NCBI RefSeq assembly: GCF_003935895.2
Contig: NZ_CP054058.1
Coordinates: forward strand, 2,523,177-2,587,176
Length of the DNA: 64,000 bases
Reading direction: 5' to 3'
Origin: Scandinavium goeteborgense
GTDB lineage: Bacteria > Pseudomonadota > Gammaproteobacteria > Enterobacterales > Enterobacteriaceae
Shown here: in pieces, positions 22,741-31,003 of the stretch
How the letters are laid out: each line of letters begins with the position of its first letter
Numbering within the stretch: the stretch's first letter is position 1
Program-made: the position numbers and the translations under genes
The notes under the pieces: model-generated
Databases searched by the model: none
What the model was told of the DNA's origin: nothing
The model's input: only the letters and a program-made list of their open reading frames with translations

Positions 22741-24399
22741 TCAGAATGCTGGAATATCGAATGTGTCAGCCCCGCCCGAGTCCGGTACGCCAGGCGTCGC
22801 TTTGTTGAAAGCGTCGTAGACCCCTTGTCCAAACTCCGTCGGATCCTGCCCTGGTAGCGTGTTCACCGTGATATTGACGTGGTTCGTCTGCTGCGGTGCC
22901 GGAGCTTTCAGCGACGGAACTGGCACACCGAATGTCCTGTCATCAAAGTTAACGCCATCCGGGACTCTGGCCTGGCTATGGGCGTCCTTCCACGATTGCT
23001 CACCGGCGTTGGCGACATTGATGGATTCCTGATAACCCAGAGAACTCACACCCTGCTTCTGTTCTTCAGTTTCGATGGCGCGTTGCCTGGCGTCCTGTGC
23101 TGTAGCCATCTGCGCCGGGGATCGTTCATCGTTTTCTGGCAGAATTGCGTCTATCCATTTCACAACCTGTGAAACAGCGCGCCCGAAGGTTTCCAGTCCG
23201 TGGACAATTCGCTCCGGACCACCACCTTTCACCCACTCAGTGATTTCATTCGCGATCAGCTGCTTATTGTTGCTAATCCATTGCGTAGCCTGTTGCTCCC
23301 ATGCTTTCAGCTGCGGTTCGAATGCCCTGCCTAACTCCCCGGCCATACCCTGCAAAGCGGTTTCTCCGGACGTCCAGAGATTGCTGATAACCTGACTGGA
23401 CTCAGCTGCAGCGCGTGCTTCATCCTCAGACACATTGTTGAGCTGAGCAGCGTTATCCATCACTTCCTTGAAGGATTTTCCGGTGCTGGCGATGTAGGTC
23501 ACGAGCTTGTTGGCTTCACCACCCATCAGCTGGTCGGCAAGTGATTCCCCTTGCTGGGCTGTCAGACTCTTATTTTTGATGCCGACGGAGATAGCCTGCA
23601 TCACCTGGTCAAACTGCTGCTGTTTGCTGCCCGTCATCTGCGTTTTGTTCATACCGATCTGGGCCAGCAACGGATTTAGCGATTTATCATTGCCCTGCTC
23701 ACCCAGCTTGTTACTCAGCTCTTCTGACAGGTCCCCGTAGTTTTCACCGTTCAGCCCGGCCTGCTCCGCGAGAATACTGCCGTTTTTGTAGCTCTGGTAT
23801 GACATGCCGTACTGCTTCGACAGGCGATACTCCTCCGCAGTCTTTTTGTTAAGCGCCAGTGCACCGCCCATCAGCCCGGTAATACCCGCCACACCAGCGC
23901 CAGCAATAGCGACCGGCGCGCTGATTAGCGTGCTGGCACCAAACGACAGCGCCTTGCCTGACATGGCCTTCATTCGGCCCCAGCGTTCATCGCGGCGTTT
24001 CTGTTTCTCAGCCTGCTTATTCTCGCGCTCTTGCTGGGCATTCAATCGGGTGAGCGCGTGTTCTGCCCGCCCTATCCCGGCTGCAACACGCTTGTATTCG
24101 CTCGCCAGGTCTGACACGTCTTTCCCTGCGCGCACGCCTTCACGGATCTGTTTCTCCAGTGAAGCCTGCTTTTTCACGAGCGTATCCGTCGCCCGTTCCA
24201 TGTTCTTTATCTGTGCGGTAGTTCCCGCAGACCCGGCTTTCACCTGACGCATCCAGGCCGTCTGTGATTTTGCCGCCTTCGCTGATTCCTCGCTGATATC
24301 GTCGATGCCGCGCGTCAGCCCTTTGAGGGTCCGGGACATTGACGGGTCGAGCGACGCCCCAAAATTAATCGAGGCGTTAAACTTCTGGGATTTTGACAT
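22741..24399 (-). CDS. Phage tail tape measure protein
   Basis: 552 aa, long helical protein that sets tail length. Coiled-coil N-terminus with TLKGLTRGIDDISEESAKAA, then a Gly/Ala-rich hydrophobic segment near residues 155-185 (APVAIAGAGVAGITGLMGGA) typical of TP901-type tape measures, then a Gln/Asn-rich helical part. Its ATG overlaps the stop of the E' extension (TAATG). Shorter than P2 gpT (about 815 aa), predicting a shorter tail. Confidence 0.9.
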   Translation of the reverse strand: MSKSQKFNASINFGASLDPSMSRTLKGLTRGIDDISEESAKAAKSQTAWMRQVKAGSAGTTAQIKNMERATDTLVKKQASLEKQIREGVRAGKDVSDLASEYKRVAAGIGRAEHALTRLNAQQERENKQAEKQKRRDERWGRMKAMSGKALSFGASTLISAPVAIAGAGVAGITGLMGGALALNKKTAEEYRLSKQYGMSYQSYKNGSILAEQAGLNGENYGDLSEELSNKLGEQGNDKSLNPLLAQIGMNKTQMTGSKQQQFDQVMQAISVGIKNKSLTAQQGESLADQLMGGEANKLVTYIASTGKSFKEVMDNAAQLNNVSEDEARAAAESSQVISNLWTSGETALQGMAGELGRAFEPQLKAWEQQATQWISNNKQLIANEITEWVKGGGPERIVHGLETFGRAVSQVVKWIDAILPENDERSPAQMATAQDARQRAIETEEQKQGVSSLGYQESINVANAGEQSWKDAHSQARVPDGVNFDDRTFGVPVPSLKAPAPQQTNHVNITVNTLPGQDPTEFGQGVYDAFNKATPGVPDSGGADTFDIPAF

Positions 24400-24551
24400 T
24401 ACGCCGCGCTCTGCTTAATGGCCTTTTTCAGATAGCGCCGCCAGATACTCAGCGGCAGTGTGAGCTGCTCGCTGAACGTAATGCGGCACCAGTATGTGAT
24501 CCCCGGCTGGTTGTTCAGGAACTCAGGTTCAAGCGCTCCGCCGGTGGCAGC
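24399..24551 (-). CDS. gpE' frameshift extension (produces gpE-E' fusion)
   Basis: A 50-codon open frame without its own start, in the -1 frame relative to gpE. Read from the slippery site it continues AATGGALEPEFLNNQPGITY and ends YLKKAIKQSAA, with TAA overlapping the tape-measure ATG. The fusion of gpE residues 1-84 with these 50 would be about 134 aa. P2-like phages make E and E-E' as tail assembly chaperones, analogous to G and GT of lambda. Confidence 0.85.
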   Translation of the reverse strand, partial: AATGGALEPEFLNNQPGITYWCRITFSEQLTLPLSIWRRYLKKAIKQSAA

Positions 24552-24802
24552 AAAAAATCATTAAATGCCTCCGTCAGCTGGTCGTAGTCGTACGCCGGTA
24601 GCTGGTGCAGGTCACCAGGATTAAGGCTGCAAAGACCCGCAATCATCGCCACTTCTTTCTCAAGGGCTGCGCCTTTGTTTTTCTCGAAAAGCAGCTTGTC
24701 GAACACCGTCGGCTCGCGCATCTGGATGGTTTCAATGTCTTCGCCGTTCAGTTTCAGTGGACGGGATAAGGTGATTAGGGTGGTGTTAGACGGATAAGTC
24801 AT
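24515..24802 (-). CDS. Phage tail assembly chaperone gpE (P2 E / Mu gp41 family)
   Basis: 95 aa. Conserved start pattern LSRPLKLNGEDIETIQMREPTVFDKLL. It chaperones the tape measure during tail tube assembly. A -1 slippery heptamer occurs at codons 83-84, and the alternate frame supplies the E' tail. It is preceded directly by a terminator hairpin, whose U-run is followed by AAGGA and the start codon. Confidence 0.9.
   Translation of the reverse strand: MTYPSNTTLITLSRPLKLNGEDIETIQMREPTVFDKLLFEKNKGAALEKEVAMIAGLCSLNPGDLHQLPAYDYDQLTEAFNDFLLPPAERLNLSS
24551..24557 (-). promoter_or_regulatory. Programmed -1 frameshift site T TTT TTG
   Basis: On the minus strand gpE codons read GAT TTT TTG CTG, placing T TTT TTG in exact X XXY YYZ phase. 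This is the same heptamer as the P2 E/E' site. Tandem slippage opens the 50-codon E' frame. Confidence 0.88.
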
Positions 24803-24819
24803 TTCGCGGTTCCTTAAAT

Positions 24820-24841
24820 GAAAAAAGCACCCGAAGGTGCT
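24820..24841 (-). terminator. Intrinsic terminator upstream of gpE
   Basis: On the minus strand AGCACC/GGTGCT stem, then six T. It stops transcription from the cargo block before gpE, so tail genes E-D would need Q-modified polymerase. Confidence 0.85.
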
Positions 24842-24962
24842 GTTATGAGGTTTTGTTGGTTGTGAATGGATAAGTCTAAGACTTGGACTAGCGGAGGTTC
24901 ACACATCAGTGTACAAACATAGACGCTATATCTGCAATGAGTGAGGAGCGGACGTTACTGGA

Positions 24963-26021
24963 TTAAGCGCGTTCATCGTCATTATGTTTATCACTCCAAT
25001 ATTGCTGATGATTTATCAGATGAGTGATTAACGGCCAGTCTTTTTTATCTTTTGGTAACCTTAGGTTTCGTCCATCTAACTCTGCATATTCTGTCCCAGC
25101 TAACGGTTCTGATATCCTTATTTTCAATTCGGTATCAATCCAGAGCAAACCACGGTCAAATAAAGTATGAATATCTGATTTCAGTAACAAACCATGCTGT
25201 GCGCGGGTATGCCAGGCACCGGCATAAGGTGTTATATGAGCAGCCTCAAGTAAAACTTGGATCGAACAACCTGTTACCGCACATCTACCTTCATAAGCTT
25301 CAATGAGTTTTCGTCTAAATACGGGTTGTCCTTCCCGAACAATAACCTCACGCAAAGCCTTTAGACGGATGTCACCTTCATCCTCAGGGAATTCCGTGAA
25401 TAATTCATCTCTTGCTTCAAGCACTAACCGATCACATGGCCTTGGGACAACTATCTGAACTGGCGTTCTGCCATCGTCGCCAATATCCCAGATACCGTGT
25501 AGTTCTTGGACATATAGTTCATAACGTGTATTTCGTAGATTTCCTTTACGATACAACACGTCGTATGGGTTACCCAGATCAGTACGAGCGCTTTTACGGC
25601 TACCTAAATATCGATATCGGGACTTGCTATTAACAGTTAATGCACCCAGTTGAATGCGAATCTCGGTTTCTTTCAGAGGGGCGTTGCTGTTACGGATCCA
25701 CTTAACAATATTTGCAGCAGAGGCGTAACCGAGTTGTGTCACGGCATACCATACACGTAGATATTGCGGATAGTGCATTTCTTCAGGGATGAGACCTGGC
25801 ATACTAGCAACATATGTTAAAAAATTATGATGGCGCATCCACTCTCCCCATTGGCGAGAATGTGTACTAATACCCATGCGCTCTGGTTCGCGTTTGCCAA
25901 TTTCGTGATTAAATTCCTGTCGGGAGGGGGCTCGTCCTAGTTTCTCATAAAGTTCATCACAACAATCCCATACTGCTCGTACCAACGGACCTTGTGGATA
26001 TCCATCTTTGCTCAGATTCAA
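24963..26021 (-). CDS. HNH-domain protein (accessory cargo in tail operon)
   Basis: 352 aa. The C-terminal third is an HNH_2-type nuclease domain: RCAVTGCSIQVLLEAAHITPY, then GLLLKSDIHTLFDRGLLWID. The histidines align, but the usual Asn before GLLL is His (QHGLLL), so catalysis is uncertain. The N-terminal 200 residues (DELYEKLGRAPSRQEFNHEIG) resemble homing/HTH-like regions; no firm match. Located between tail tube FII and gpE, where P2 has nothing, beside another AT-rich gene. A defence or interference role is inference. Confidence 0.75.
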   Translation of the reverse strand: MNLSKDGYPQGPLVRAVWDCCDELYEKLGRAPSRQEFNHEIGKREPERMGISTHSRQWGEWMRHHNFLTYVASMPGLIPEEMHYPQYLRVWYAVTQLGYASAANIVKWIRNSNAPLKETEIRIQLGALTVNSKSRYRYLGSRKSARTDLGNPYDVLYRKGNLRNTRYELYVQELHGIWDIGDDGRTPVQIVVPRPCDRLVLEARDELFTEFPEDEGDIRLKALREVIVREGQPVFRRKLIEAYEGRCAVTGCSIQVLLEAAHITPYAGAWHTRAQHGLLLKSDIHTLFDRGLLWIDTELKIRISEPLAGTEYAELDGRNLRLPKDKKDWPLITHLINHQQYWSDKHNDDERA

Positions 26022-26344
26022 AAGTATTCTCCGTCAACGAACATGTCTTGAGATAAGTGATATCCAACTCTGACACTTAATCCGCAACAATTCATCAGGC
26101 TTCTATGAGCGAAGAGCACAGATTCTTGTGCTCAGTAGTAGTTTTATTTAAGTGAAGACTGTGATTTATAACAAAGATGAATGTATAAAGAACAACGCTG
26201 TTTATGCAACTAAAGCTCAAGTCAATTGAATAATAAGAGGATTTAAAAACGTGAGCGGAGTTGAAATACTTTAACCTAACCATAGTCACTCCACAATAAG
26301 AAAAGAGAACACAATTTAATGACGATGGTTGCATCGTAATCTTA
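26022..26344. other. Non-coding AT-rich gap between the two cargo genes
   Basis: 323 nt. One clear inverted repeat at 26114-26133, GAGCACA/TGTGCTC with a 6-nt loop, could end the upstream cargo gene. A 126-codon minus-strand ORF (26095-26475) overlaps it but is low-complexity, has no homology I recognise and overlaps the next gene, so I do not call it. Confidence 0.5.
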
Positions 26345-27076
26345 TCATTTATATTGAGATAGATTCTTGATGATACTTTTTCTTTCGTTAAGGAGGCTTG
26401 CATACATTGATTCATCGAGCTTATTTTTGAGCTTGAAGCGAGCCTTGCGTATTGATAACTTGGAAACACCATCAATTAATGCTGAAGCAACTAATTTTTT
26501 ATCTTCTACGTTTTTCAGATTAGATAGTAATGTTAGGACCATGTCATTCAGATCAAGTAACTCACCATTTATGCGGGTAGGAGAGAGTTCTTTGCCATCT
26601 AACTGGGAATCAATAGAGTCTATTTTATTATTAATTCTCTCTATAGAACCAACCACTCCTTTTCTGGCTTCAACACGAAGAATCTCACTCTTGTTTCTAG
26701 AGTTAGTCTGGTATAGCATTTCTGAGGATAACATTGATGATGCCCGATACATGTCGGAAGACAATTGTTTAACACTTTCTCTAAAACTTGAATAATTCAA
26801 TATTGTTGTACCGATCAATAAAATAATTGGACCATAGGCAGTTATCTTCGCTTTAATTGAACCTTCAACAAAGTTGATTTCAATTATTACATCATCAGAT
26901 AAAAAGAATTTTATTCTTTTGTCAGCAAAATCTTCTATTTCGCTTCGAATTAGCGATAATTTTTGCTTGCGATTTACCGCACTTATCTGTTTCAACCATT
27001 CAGGTTCAACATGAACATATGACTCACATAATATATTGCTATTTATATAGTCGGCCACAATCACGTCCTTGTTCAT
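26345..27076 (-). CDS. Uncharacterised membrane/coiled-coil protein (cargo)
   Basis: 243 aa, not recognised. One predicted membrane segment near residues 78-92 (AYGPIILLIGTTILNY), followed by a long charged helical region with heptad character (SIERINNKIDSIDSQLDGK). AT-rich codon use (many AAT, ATA, AGA) contrasts with the flanking tail genes and points to recent acquisition. It is upstream of the HNH gene on the same strand, separated by 323 nt. The pair could be one two-gene module, with this as membrane or sensor part; that is inference. Confidence 0.65.
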   Translation of the reverse strand: MNKDVIVADYINSNILCESYVHVEPEWLKQISAVNRKQKLSLIRSEIEDFADKRIKFFLSDDVIIEINFVEGSIKAKITAYGPIILLIGTTILNYSSFRESVKQLSSDMYRASSMLSSEMLYQTNSRNKSEILRVEARKGVVGSIERINNKIDSIDSQLDGKELSPTRINGELLDLNDMVLTLLSNLKNVEDKKLVASALIDGVSKLSIRKARFKLKNKLDESMYASLLNERKSIIKNLSQYK

Positions 27077-27250
27077 TATATATTATTAGATTATTACCAC
27101 AACTTTATAAAAAATCAACGACTTTAAAATTAAAACATGAAGATGGCGACAGTTACCATAAGCTCCGCCGAGTTTATCGCCTATTTATTAACATATCATG
27201 GCCGTAGTAATGTCTACTTTTAGCATGAAGTAGACATTCTAACAGGGCAA

Positions 27251-27300
27251 AATGCCTGCTAGGAGCTAGGAGCTAGGAGCTAGGAGCTAGGAGCGGGCAT
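27251..27300 (-). terminator. FII terminator with expanded 7-bp repeat in its loop
   Basis: On the minus strand a stem ATGCCCGC/GCAGGCAT (one G-T pair) is followed by TTTTG. Its loop consists of five exact tandem copies of the 7-mer TAGGAGC (plus-strand 27260-27294). The terminator closes the transcript after tail tube FII, at the edge of the cargo block. Confidence 0.75.
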
Positions 27301-27311
27301 TATTACTCATA

Positions 27312-27821
27312 TTACATCAACAACGCGTCTTTTTCGTCTGCCAGAACGTTCACGCCGTTAACGCTGCGGATCATGTTCGCCGGGTCAATCTCGTAGATTT
27401 CCTTCCCGTCGACCGTCAGTTTGTAATAACTGAGGTTCATAGTGACCGACATCCCCACGCTCTCTTTACTGTCAGTACCGGCCTCGTCTGAGGTAATGGT
27501 GCCGATGATGCCTTCCATTTCATCCACGAAGGTGTGCAGCACGCCGTCGGTGTCACGATACGTACGGCGAACCTGTACGCGGGTTGAGCTGCCGGGAATG
27601 AAGCCAAACAGCGAAAGAACATCGATGTCGGCACCAATCTTAAATTCCGTCTGCATCGGTTCCATGCCGTTATCCACCGGCGTGGCCATATCCATCCAGG
27701 TGGTTTTGTAATTGCCAATGGTCGCGGTGATGGCTGGCGGCGTCAGCGACAGAACGCCCGCCACGCGGGTATTGTTGCCCAACCACAGCCCTGATTTTGA
27801 GTAGATAAATCCGGTATTCAT
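27312..27821 (-). CDS. Phage major tail tube protein (P2 FII family)
   Basis: 169 aa. Family features: MNTGFIYSKSGLWLG, a central TEFKIGADIDVLSLFGF strand region, TYRDTDGV and DEMEGIIGTITSDE. It forms the inner tube within the sheath, 12 nt downstream of the sheath gene as in P2. A second FII-type protein is encoded at 35490-35996. Confidence 0.9.
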   Translation of the reverse strand: MNTGFIYSKSGLWLGNNTRVAGVLSLTPPAITATIGNYKTTWMDMATPVDNGMEPMQTEFKIGADIDVLSLFGFIPGSSTRVQVRRTYRDTDGVLHTFVDEMEGIIGTITSDEAGTDSKESVGMSVTMNLSYYKLTVDGKEIYEIDPANMIRSVNGVNVLADEKDALLM

Positions 27822-27833
27822 GATGGTTCCTTA

Positions 27834-29327
27834 TCAGGCGGCGAGGCTGAATGCCTGCACGGTGTAGGTATTGTCGATGGCGTAGGTCGCGGTGATTTCT
27901 TCTGCCGGTGATTTTGGCCCGATGGCCACGTTGAAGTACACCTTGCCGGCTGCCAGTGATTCAGCGGTATTGAGGTCCGGATCCAGCCAGCAGCGGCCCC
28001 CGTTAAGCACGCCCAGCTTTGTCTGCTGGCGCAGGTAGCTGTTCACCGAGCCGACAATCGAGGTGGCGAATGCCTTGTCGATCGGGCGATCAAGATAGTT
28101 TTTGGTCACCATCAGCTGAATTGAATCCTCGATGGCGTCCATCGTGCGGCGCACCGATTCGAATCGGTATTGCGGGTCGTCGGTACACAGACGGTTGCCC
28201 CAGTGCTTGTAGGCATCGAGCATCACGACGGTGCTGACGTTCGCCTGGTTGAGCTGGTTCACCACACTGGTCTCATCGCCCACAAGGAAGCTGTCCACCT
28301 GCTCGAGGCCGGTAAAGCCGTAAACCTCGTGGTTGGACTTCGACCACCAGTAACCGTAATCGCTGTCGATACGGACCCGGTGACCGGCTGCGGCAGCGGA
28401 GTACGGGCGGCTGGTACTTTTGCCGGTGACGTCGCTGGTGACCATGATGCGTGGTCGCAGGATTTCCACGCGGGCGCCATACTGCTGGCCACGGCGGGCG
28501 ACCTCTTCCGGTGTCGCCATCGAGGGTGAATCGAGGTAGGCCACGGCCCGGCACTGGTTCGCCATGCTCTCGAGCGCTTTACCGACCCCGTCGTCGGTGC
28601 TCCACTCCGGCGCAATCAGAATACGTGGGTTGTAGTTGAGGCTGGACTGCCCCAGTTTCAGCGCCTCGATACCCTGGATAATCGCTGCCCGCTGCAGGTC
28701 TTCTGACGGGATTTCCGGGACACGCACCACCATCACCAGGGCGCCAATCTGATTGAGGATGTCGTACATATCCGCGTAGAGCGTGCCTGCATAGCCCAGC
28801 TTTTTAGCCTGACTGCGGCTGCCAGAAATGAGGGACGGCGTGAACAACGGGAAAGGTTCACTCTCGCCACCGGCCAGCGCCGTGGCACCAAATGGCAGCA
28901 TGATGCCTTCGCCTGTAATCCCCTCCGGCAGCGCGGCGGTAATGCTGAGCTCCGCCAGGCCCGGGTCCAGCTCGCTGACGGCAGCCACCACATCCGCTGC
29001 CGTGGCACTGATTACGCCGTCGCCGTCAGTGCCAAGAATGATGGTCAGCAGGTCATCTTCGAAAAAGGCCAGCGTGGCAGCCCCGCCGGACGAATCCGCT
29101 TCACCGGTGGTCGCCTGTACATTCAGCTGATTGCCGTCTTTGCCACTGCGCGTCGCACTGAACACAATCTGGTTGTTCAGCAGCGAACTGCCGGTGGTCA
29201 GGGTCGCCACTTCACCGCGCTGGGCCAGCGGCGCTGTACCGACGATGCCGATCACCGACATATTGACGGTGGTGATTTGTTTCGCGGCGTTGTCCGTTTC
29301 ACTGGTCCGGGTACCGTGTAAATCCAT
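27834..29327 (-). CDS. Phage tail sheath protein (P2 FI type)
   Basis: 497 aa from the ATG at 29327, with GGAGAGC upstream; an in-frame extension to 29447 crosses a terminator and is rejected. N-terminus MDLHGTRTSETDNAAKQIT. The C-terminal sheath domain has YRFESVRRTMDAIEDSIQ and YLDRPIDKAFATSIVGSVNSY, typical of contractile sheaths. It polymerises around the tube and contracts on infection. The genome is therefore predicted to encode a myovirus-type particle. Confidence 0.93.
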   Translation of the reverse strand: MDLHGTRTSETDNAAKQITTVNMSVIGIVGTAPLAQRGEVATLTTGSSLLNNQIVFSATRSGKDGNQLNVQATTGEADSSGGAATLAFFEDDLLTIILGTDGDGVISATAADVVAAVSELDPGLAELSITAALPEGITGEGIMLPFGATALAGGESEPFPLFTPSLISGSRSQAKKLGYAGTLYADMYDILNQIGALVMVVRVPEIPSEDLQRAAIIQGIEALKLGQSSLNYNPRILIAPEWSTDDGVGKALESMANQCRAVAYLDSPSMATPEEVARRGQQYGARVEILRPRIMVTSDVTGKSTSRPYSAAAAGHRVRIDSDYGYWWSKSNHEVYGFTGLEQVDSFLVGDETSVVNQLNQANVSTVVMLDAYKHWGNRLCTDDPQYRFESVRRTMDAIEDSIQLMVTKNYLDRPIDKAFATSIVGSVNSYLRQQTKLGVLNGGRCWLDPDLNTAESLAAGKVYFNVAIGPKSPAEEITATYAIDNTYTVQAFSLAA

Positions 29328-29341
29328 AATGCTCTCCACAT

Positions 29342-29363
29342 AAAAAAACCCGCCGGAGCGGGT
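29342..29363 (-). terminator. Intrinsic terminator upstream of the sheath gene
   Basis: Minus strand: ACCCGC-TCCG-GCGGGT then seven T, located 15 nt before the sheath ATG. Confidence 0.88.
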
Positions 29364-29383
29364 CTGTAAACTGAATGGGTGGG

Positions 29384-29557
29384 TTATTTGGTGGTGGCGG
29401 TGGCGTGACACTGGCTGTCGCGCTTTAAGGCCTGGTCCCCGCTGCACTGAATGTTGCCTTTGGTTTCATCGTGCCGGACGTAGGTGATGATGTTCGAGCA
29501 CCCCGCCATCACCGTGCACAACATCAGGGTGATCATCACCTGAACTGCTTTTTTCAT
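29384..29557 (-). CDS. Small phage lipoprotein 1 (57 aa)
   Basis: 57 aa: signal peptide MKKAVQVMITLMLCTVMAGC with lipobox MAGC at 17-20, then a short hydrophilic tail with two more Cys. Start ATG overlaps the stop of the next upstream gene (ATGA). Position directly after the endolysin suggests a lysis role such as outer-membrane spanin. It lacks the Pro-rich sequence of Rz1, so this is tentative. Confidence 0.7.
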   Translation of the reverse strand: MKKAVQVMITLMLCTVMAGCSNIITYVRHDETKGNIQCSGDQALKRDSQCHATATTK

Positions 29558-29724
29558 TGGTTCGCCTTACATTGAGAGTGATCGGAGACCGTGACGCTGT
29601 TACCGAGGCTTTCCACACTCACCACAGGCGCGCAGGCCTGCTGGCTCCCGGACTCTTCGATATGGACCCAGGTACCCGAGCATCCCGAGAGAACCAGAAT
29701 CGCCACTAACATCAGAGCTTTCAT
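29554..29724 (-). CDS. Small phage lipoprotein 2 (56 aa)
   Basis: 56 aa from the ATG at 29724 (MKALMLVAILVLSGCSG), lipobox LSGC with Cys15, then a short periplasmic tail with two more Cys. It overlaps the endolysin stop by 4 nt and the next lipoprotein by 4 nt, giving a tightly coupled three-gene lysis cassette. It may be an o-spanin or lysis regulator; no i-spanin or holin is visible beside it. Confidence 0.7.
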   Translation of the reverse strand: MKALMLVAILVLSGCSGTWVHIEESGSQQACAPVVSVESLGNSVTVSDHSQCKANQ

Positions 29725-30557
29725 ACGCCGTAGACCTCCCGGTCGAGTGCCGCCCAGGTACCTTTCCCGCAGACCCCGTCGACCGCCAGCAAGTGCGCCG
29801 CCTGGAACGCCATGATGCCGTTGACCGTATCCGGTCCCGCGCATCCGTCAGGTTTCAGGCCGAGCATCAGCTGGAGCTCGCGCACGTCATCCCCGCTGGC
29901 GCCCTCTTTTACCTGACAACGGACAATCCCGTTCCCGTGCGCCAGCTCGAGTGCCACCTGCACCTCAGTCGCATACGCCGCGATGGTCTGCGCTTTGTCG
30001 GTGCCGTTGATAATGCGACGGGCATTGACGTAGTCGGTCGTCGTGTCGGTCAGGTAATCGGCCAGCGCCTTACCGGTGAACCAGCCTTCCGCCATGCCGT
30101 TAATCGCCACCTGCGCCGCCACCCACGGTGTCATCGCTAAATCAGGCTGCATCACCAGCGGCACGTCGTGCTGGAGCGTCAGGAAGTCCACCACCTGCGC
30201 CTGCGCCTTCTGATAATTGTCTTTCCAGGTCAGCTGGACGTAGCCGCGCCCGTCGTAAACCTGTCCGGTCTCCGGGTCCGGTTCGCCGTACGGACGCCCC
30301 GCCCCTTTGCCGTATTCCTCGACCGGCTGCATGGTGGCTGCCGTTTCGTGGTAGGTGGTGGCCAGCACATAGGCCAGCCAGCTCACCGGCACATGGCGGC
30401 CCAGAACGTTGTTGTAAATGAGATAAGCAGCGGTGAAGCCCGTCAGGCACTCAGCCTGTACGTCATTCACGCCACCGTTAAACCAGACCGCATTCATGCG
30501 GGTCTGAAACGCGCGCAGGGAAAATCCTCGCAAACGCGATTTGTTATGTCTGAACAT
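29721..30557 (-). CDS. Endolysin: GH19 chitinase-like domain plus peptidoglycan-binding domain
   Basis: 278 aa. GH19 lysozyme-like catalytic domain about 20-195, with catalytic-type Glu71 in TYHETAATMQP and Glu80/81 (PVEEYGKGAGRPYG), and the substrate segment GRGYVQLTWKDNY. A C-terminal PG_binding_1 domain (about 205-275, SGDDVRELQLMLGLKPDG) contacts peptidoglycan. No signal peptide or SAR helix is seen, so it should need a holin. ATG at 30557 has CCGGAG at good spacing. Confidence 0.92.
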   Translation of the reverse strand: MFRHNKSRLRGFSLRAFQTRMNAVWFNGGVNDVQAECLTGFTAAYLIYNNVLGRHVPVSWLAYVLATTYHETAATMQPVEEYGKGAGRPYGEPDPETGQVYDGRGYVQLTWKDNYQKAQAQVVDFLTLQHDVPLVMQPDLAMTPWVAAQVAINGMAEGWFTGKALADYLTDTTTDYVNARRIINGTDKAQTIAAYATEVQVALELAHGNGIVRCQVKEGASGDDVRELQLMLGLKPDGCAGPDTVNGIMAFQAAHLLAVDGVCGKGTWAALDREVYGV

Positions 30558-30570
30558 GGAAACTCCGGAG

Positions 30571-31002
30571 TTAAATAATTAAGGATGGTGGTGAAGGCCA
30601 TTCAATATCAGGGGCTGTCGATGTATCCACCCGATTGACCTCCACGCGATATGTTTTCCAGGCGTTTAGCTGCTCTACCTCTTTATCTGTCGCAATCCCC
30701 AGGTCAACCGCGTCCTGAAGCGGGGCAATTGCGGCGCTGGCCGTTGCCATTAATGACGATTTGGTGGTTTCAGCCTGCGCAATACTTTCTTCCGGGGTTG
30801 GCGGTGGGGGCGCAGTCAGTATTGGCGCACCACTTTCATTTACAGTAATAATATTGCCGTTTGACTGACCGTTGAGGAGTGCTTCATATTTGACCTGGGT
30901 AATCTGAGCAGCATCCGGTGGCCATGAACCTGACTTTTTATAGTCGGCTTTCAGGGAGTCATCAAAAAAACCCATTGCAGATGCGCTAAAGTAAATTGTC
31001 AT
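30571..31002 (-). CDS. Tail fibre assembly protein (Tfa)
   Basis: 143 aa. N-terminal [13 protein letters not shown], a Pro-rich linker ([15 protein letters not shown]) and a C-terminal [21 protein letters not shown], the hallmark of the caudoviral tail fibre assembly family. It chaperones trimerisation of the fibre encoded 1 nt upstream. Fibre and Tfa pairs are exchanged together between phages. Confidence 0.92.
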   Translation of the reverse strand: MTIYFSASAMGFFDDSLKADYKKSGSWPPDAAQITQVKYEALLNGQSNGNIITVNESGAPILTAPPPPTPEESIAQAETTKSSLMATASAAIAPLQDAVDLGIATDKEVEQLNAWKTYRVEVNRVDTSTAPDIEWPSPPSLII

Positions 31003-31003
31003 A

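Noticed and set aside
26095..26475. 126-codon minus-strand ORF in the cargo gap
   Set aside because: Overlaps the end of the better-supported 26345-27076 gene in another frame, has odd composition and no credible start signal.
29328..29447. N-terminal extension of the tail sheath
   Set aside because: Would translate through an intrinsic terminator and lacks family similarity.
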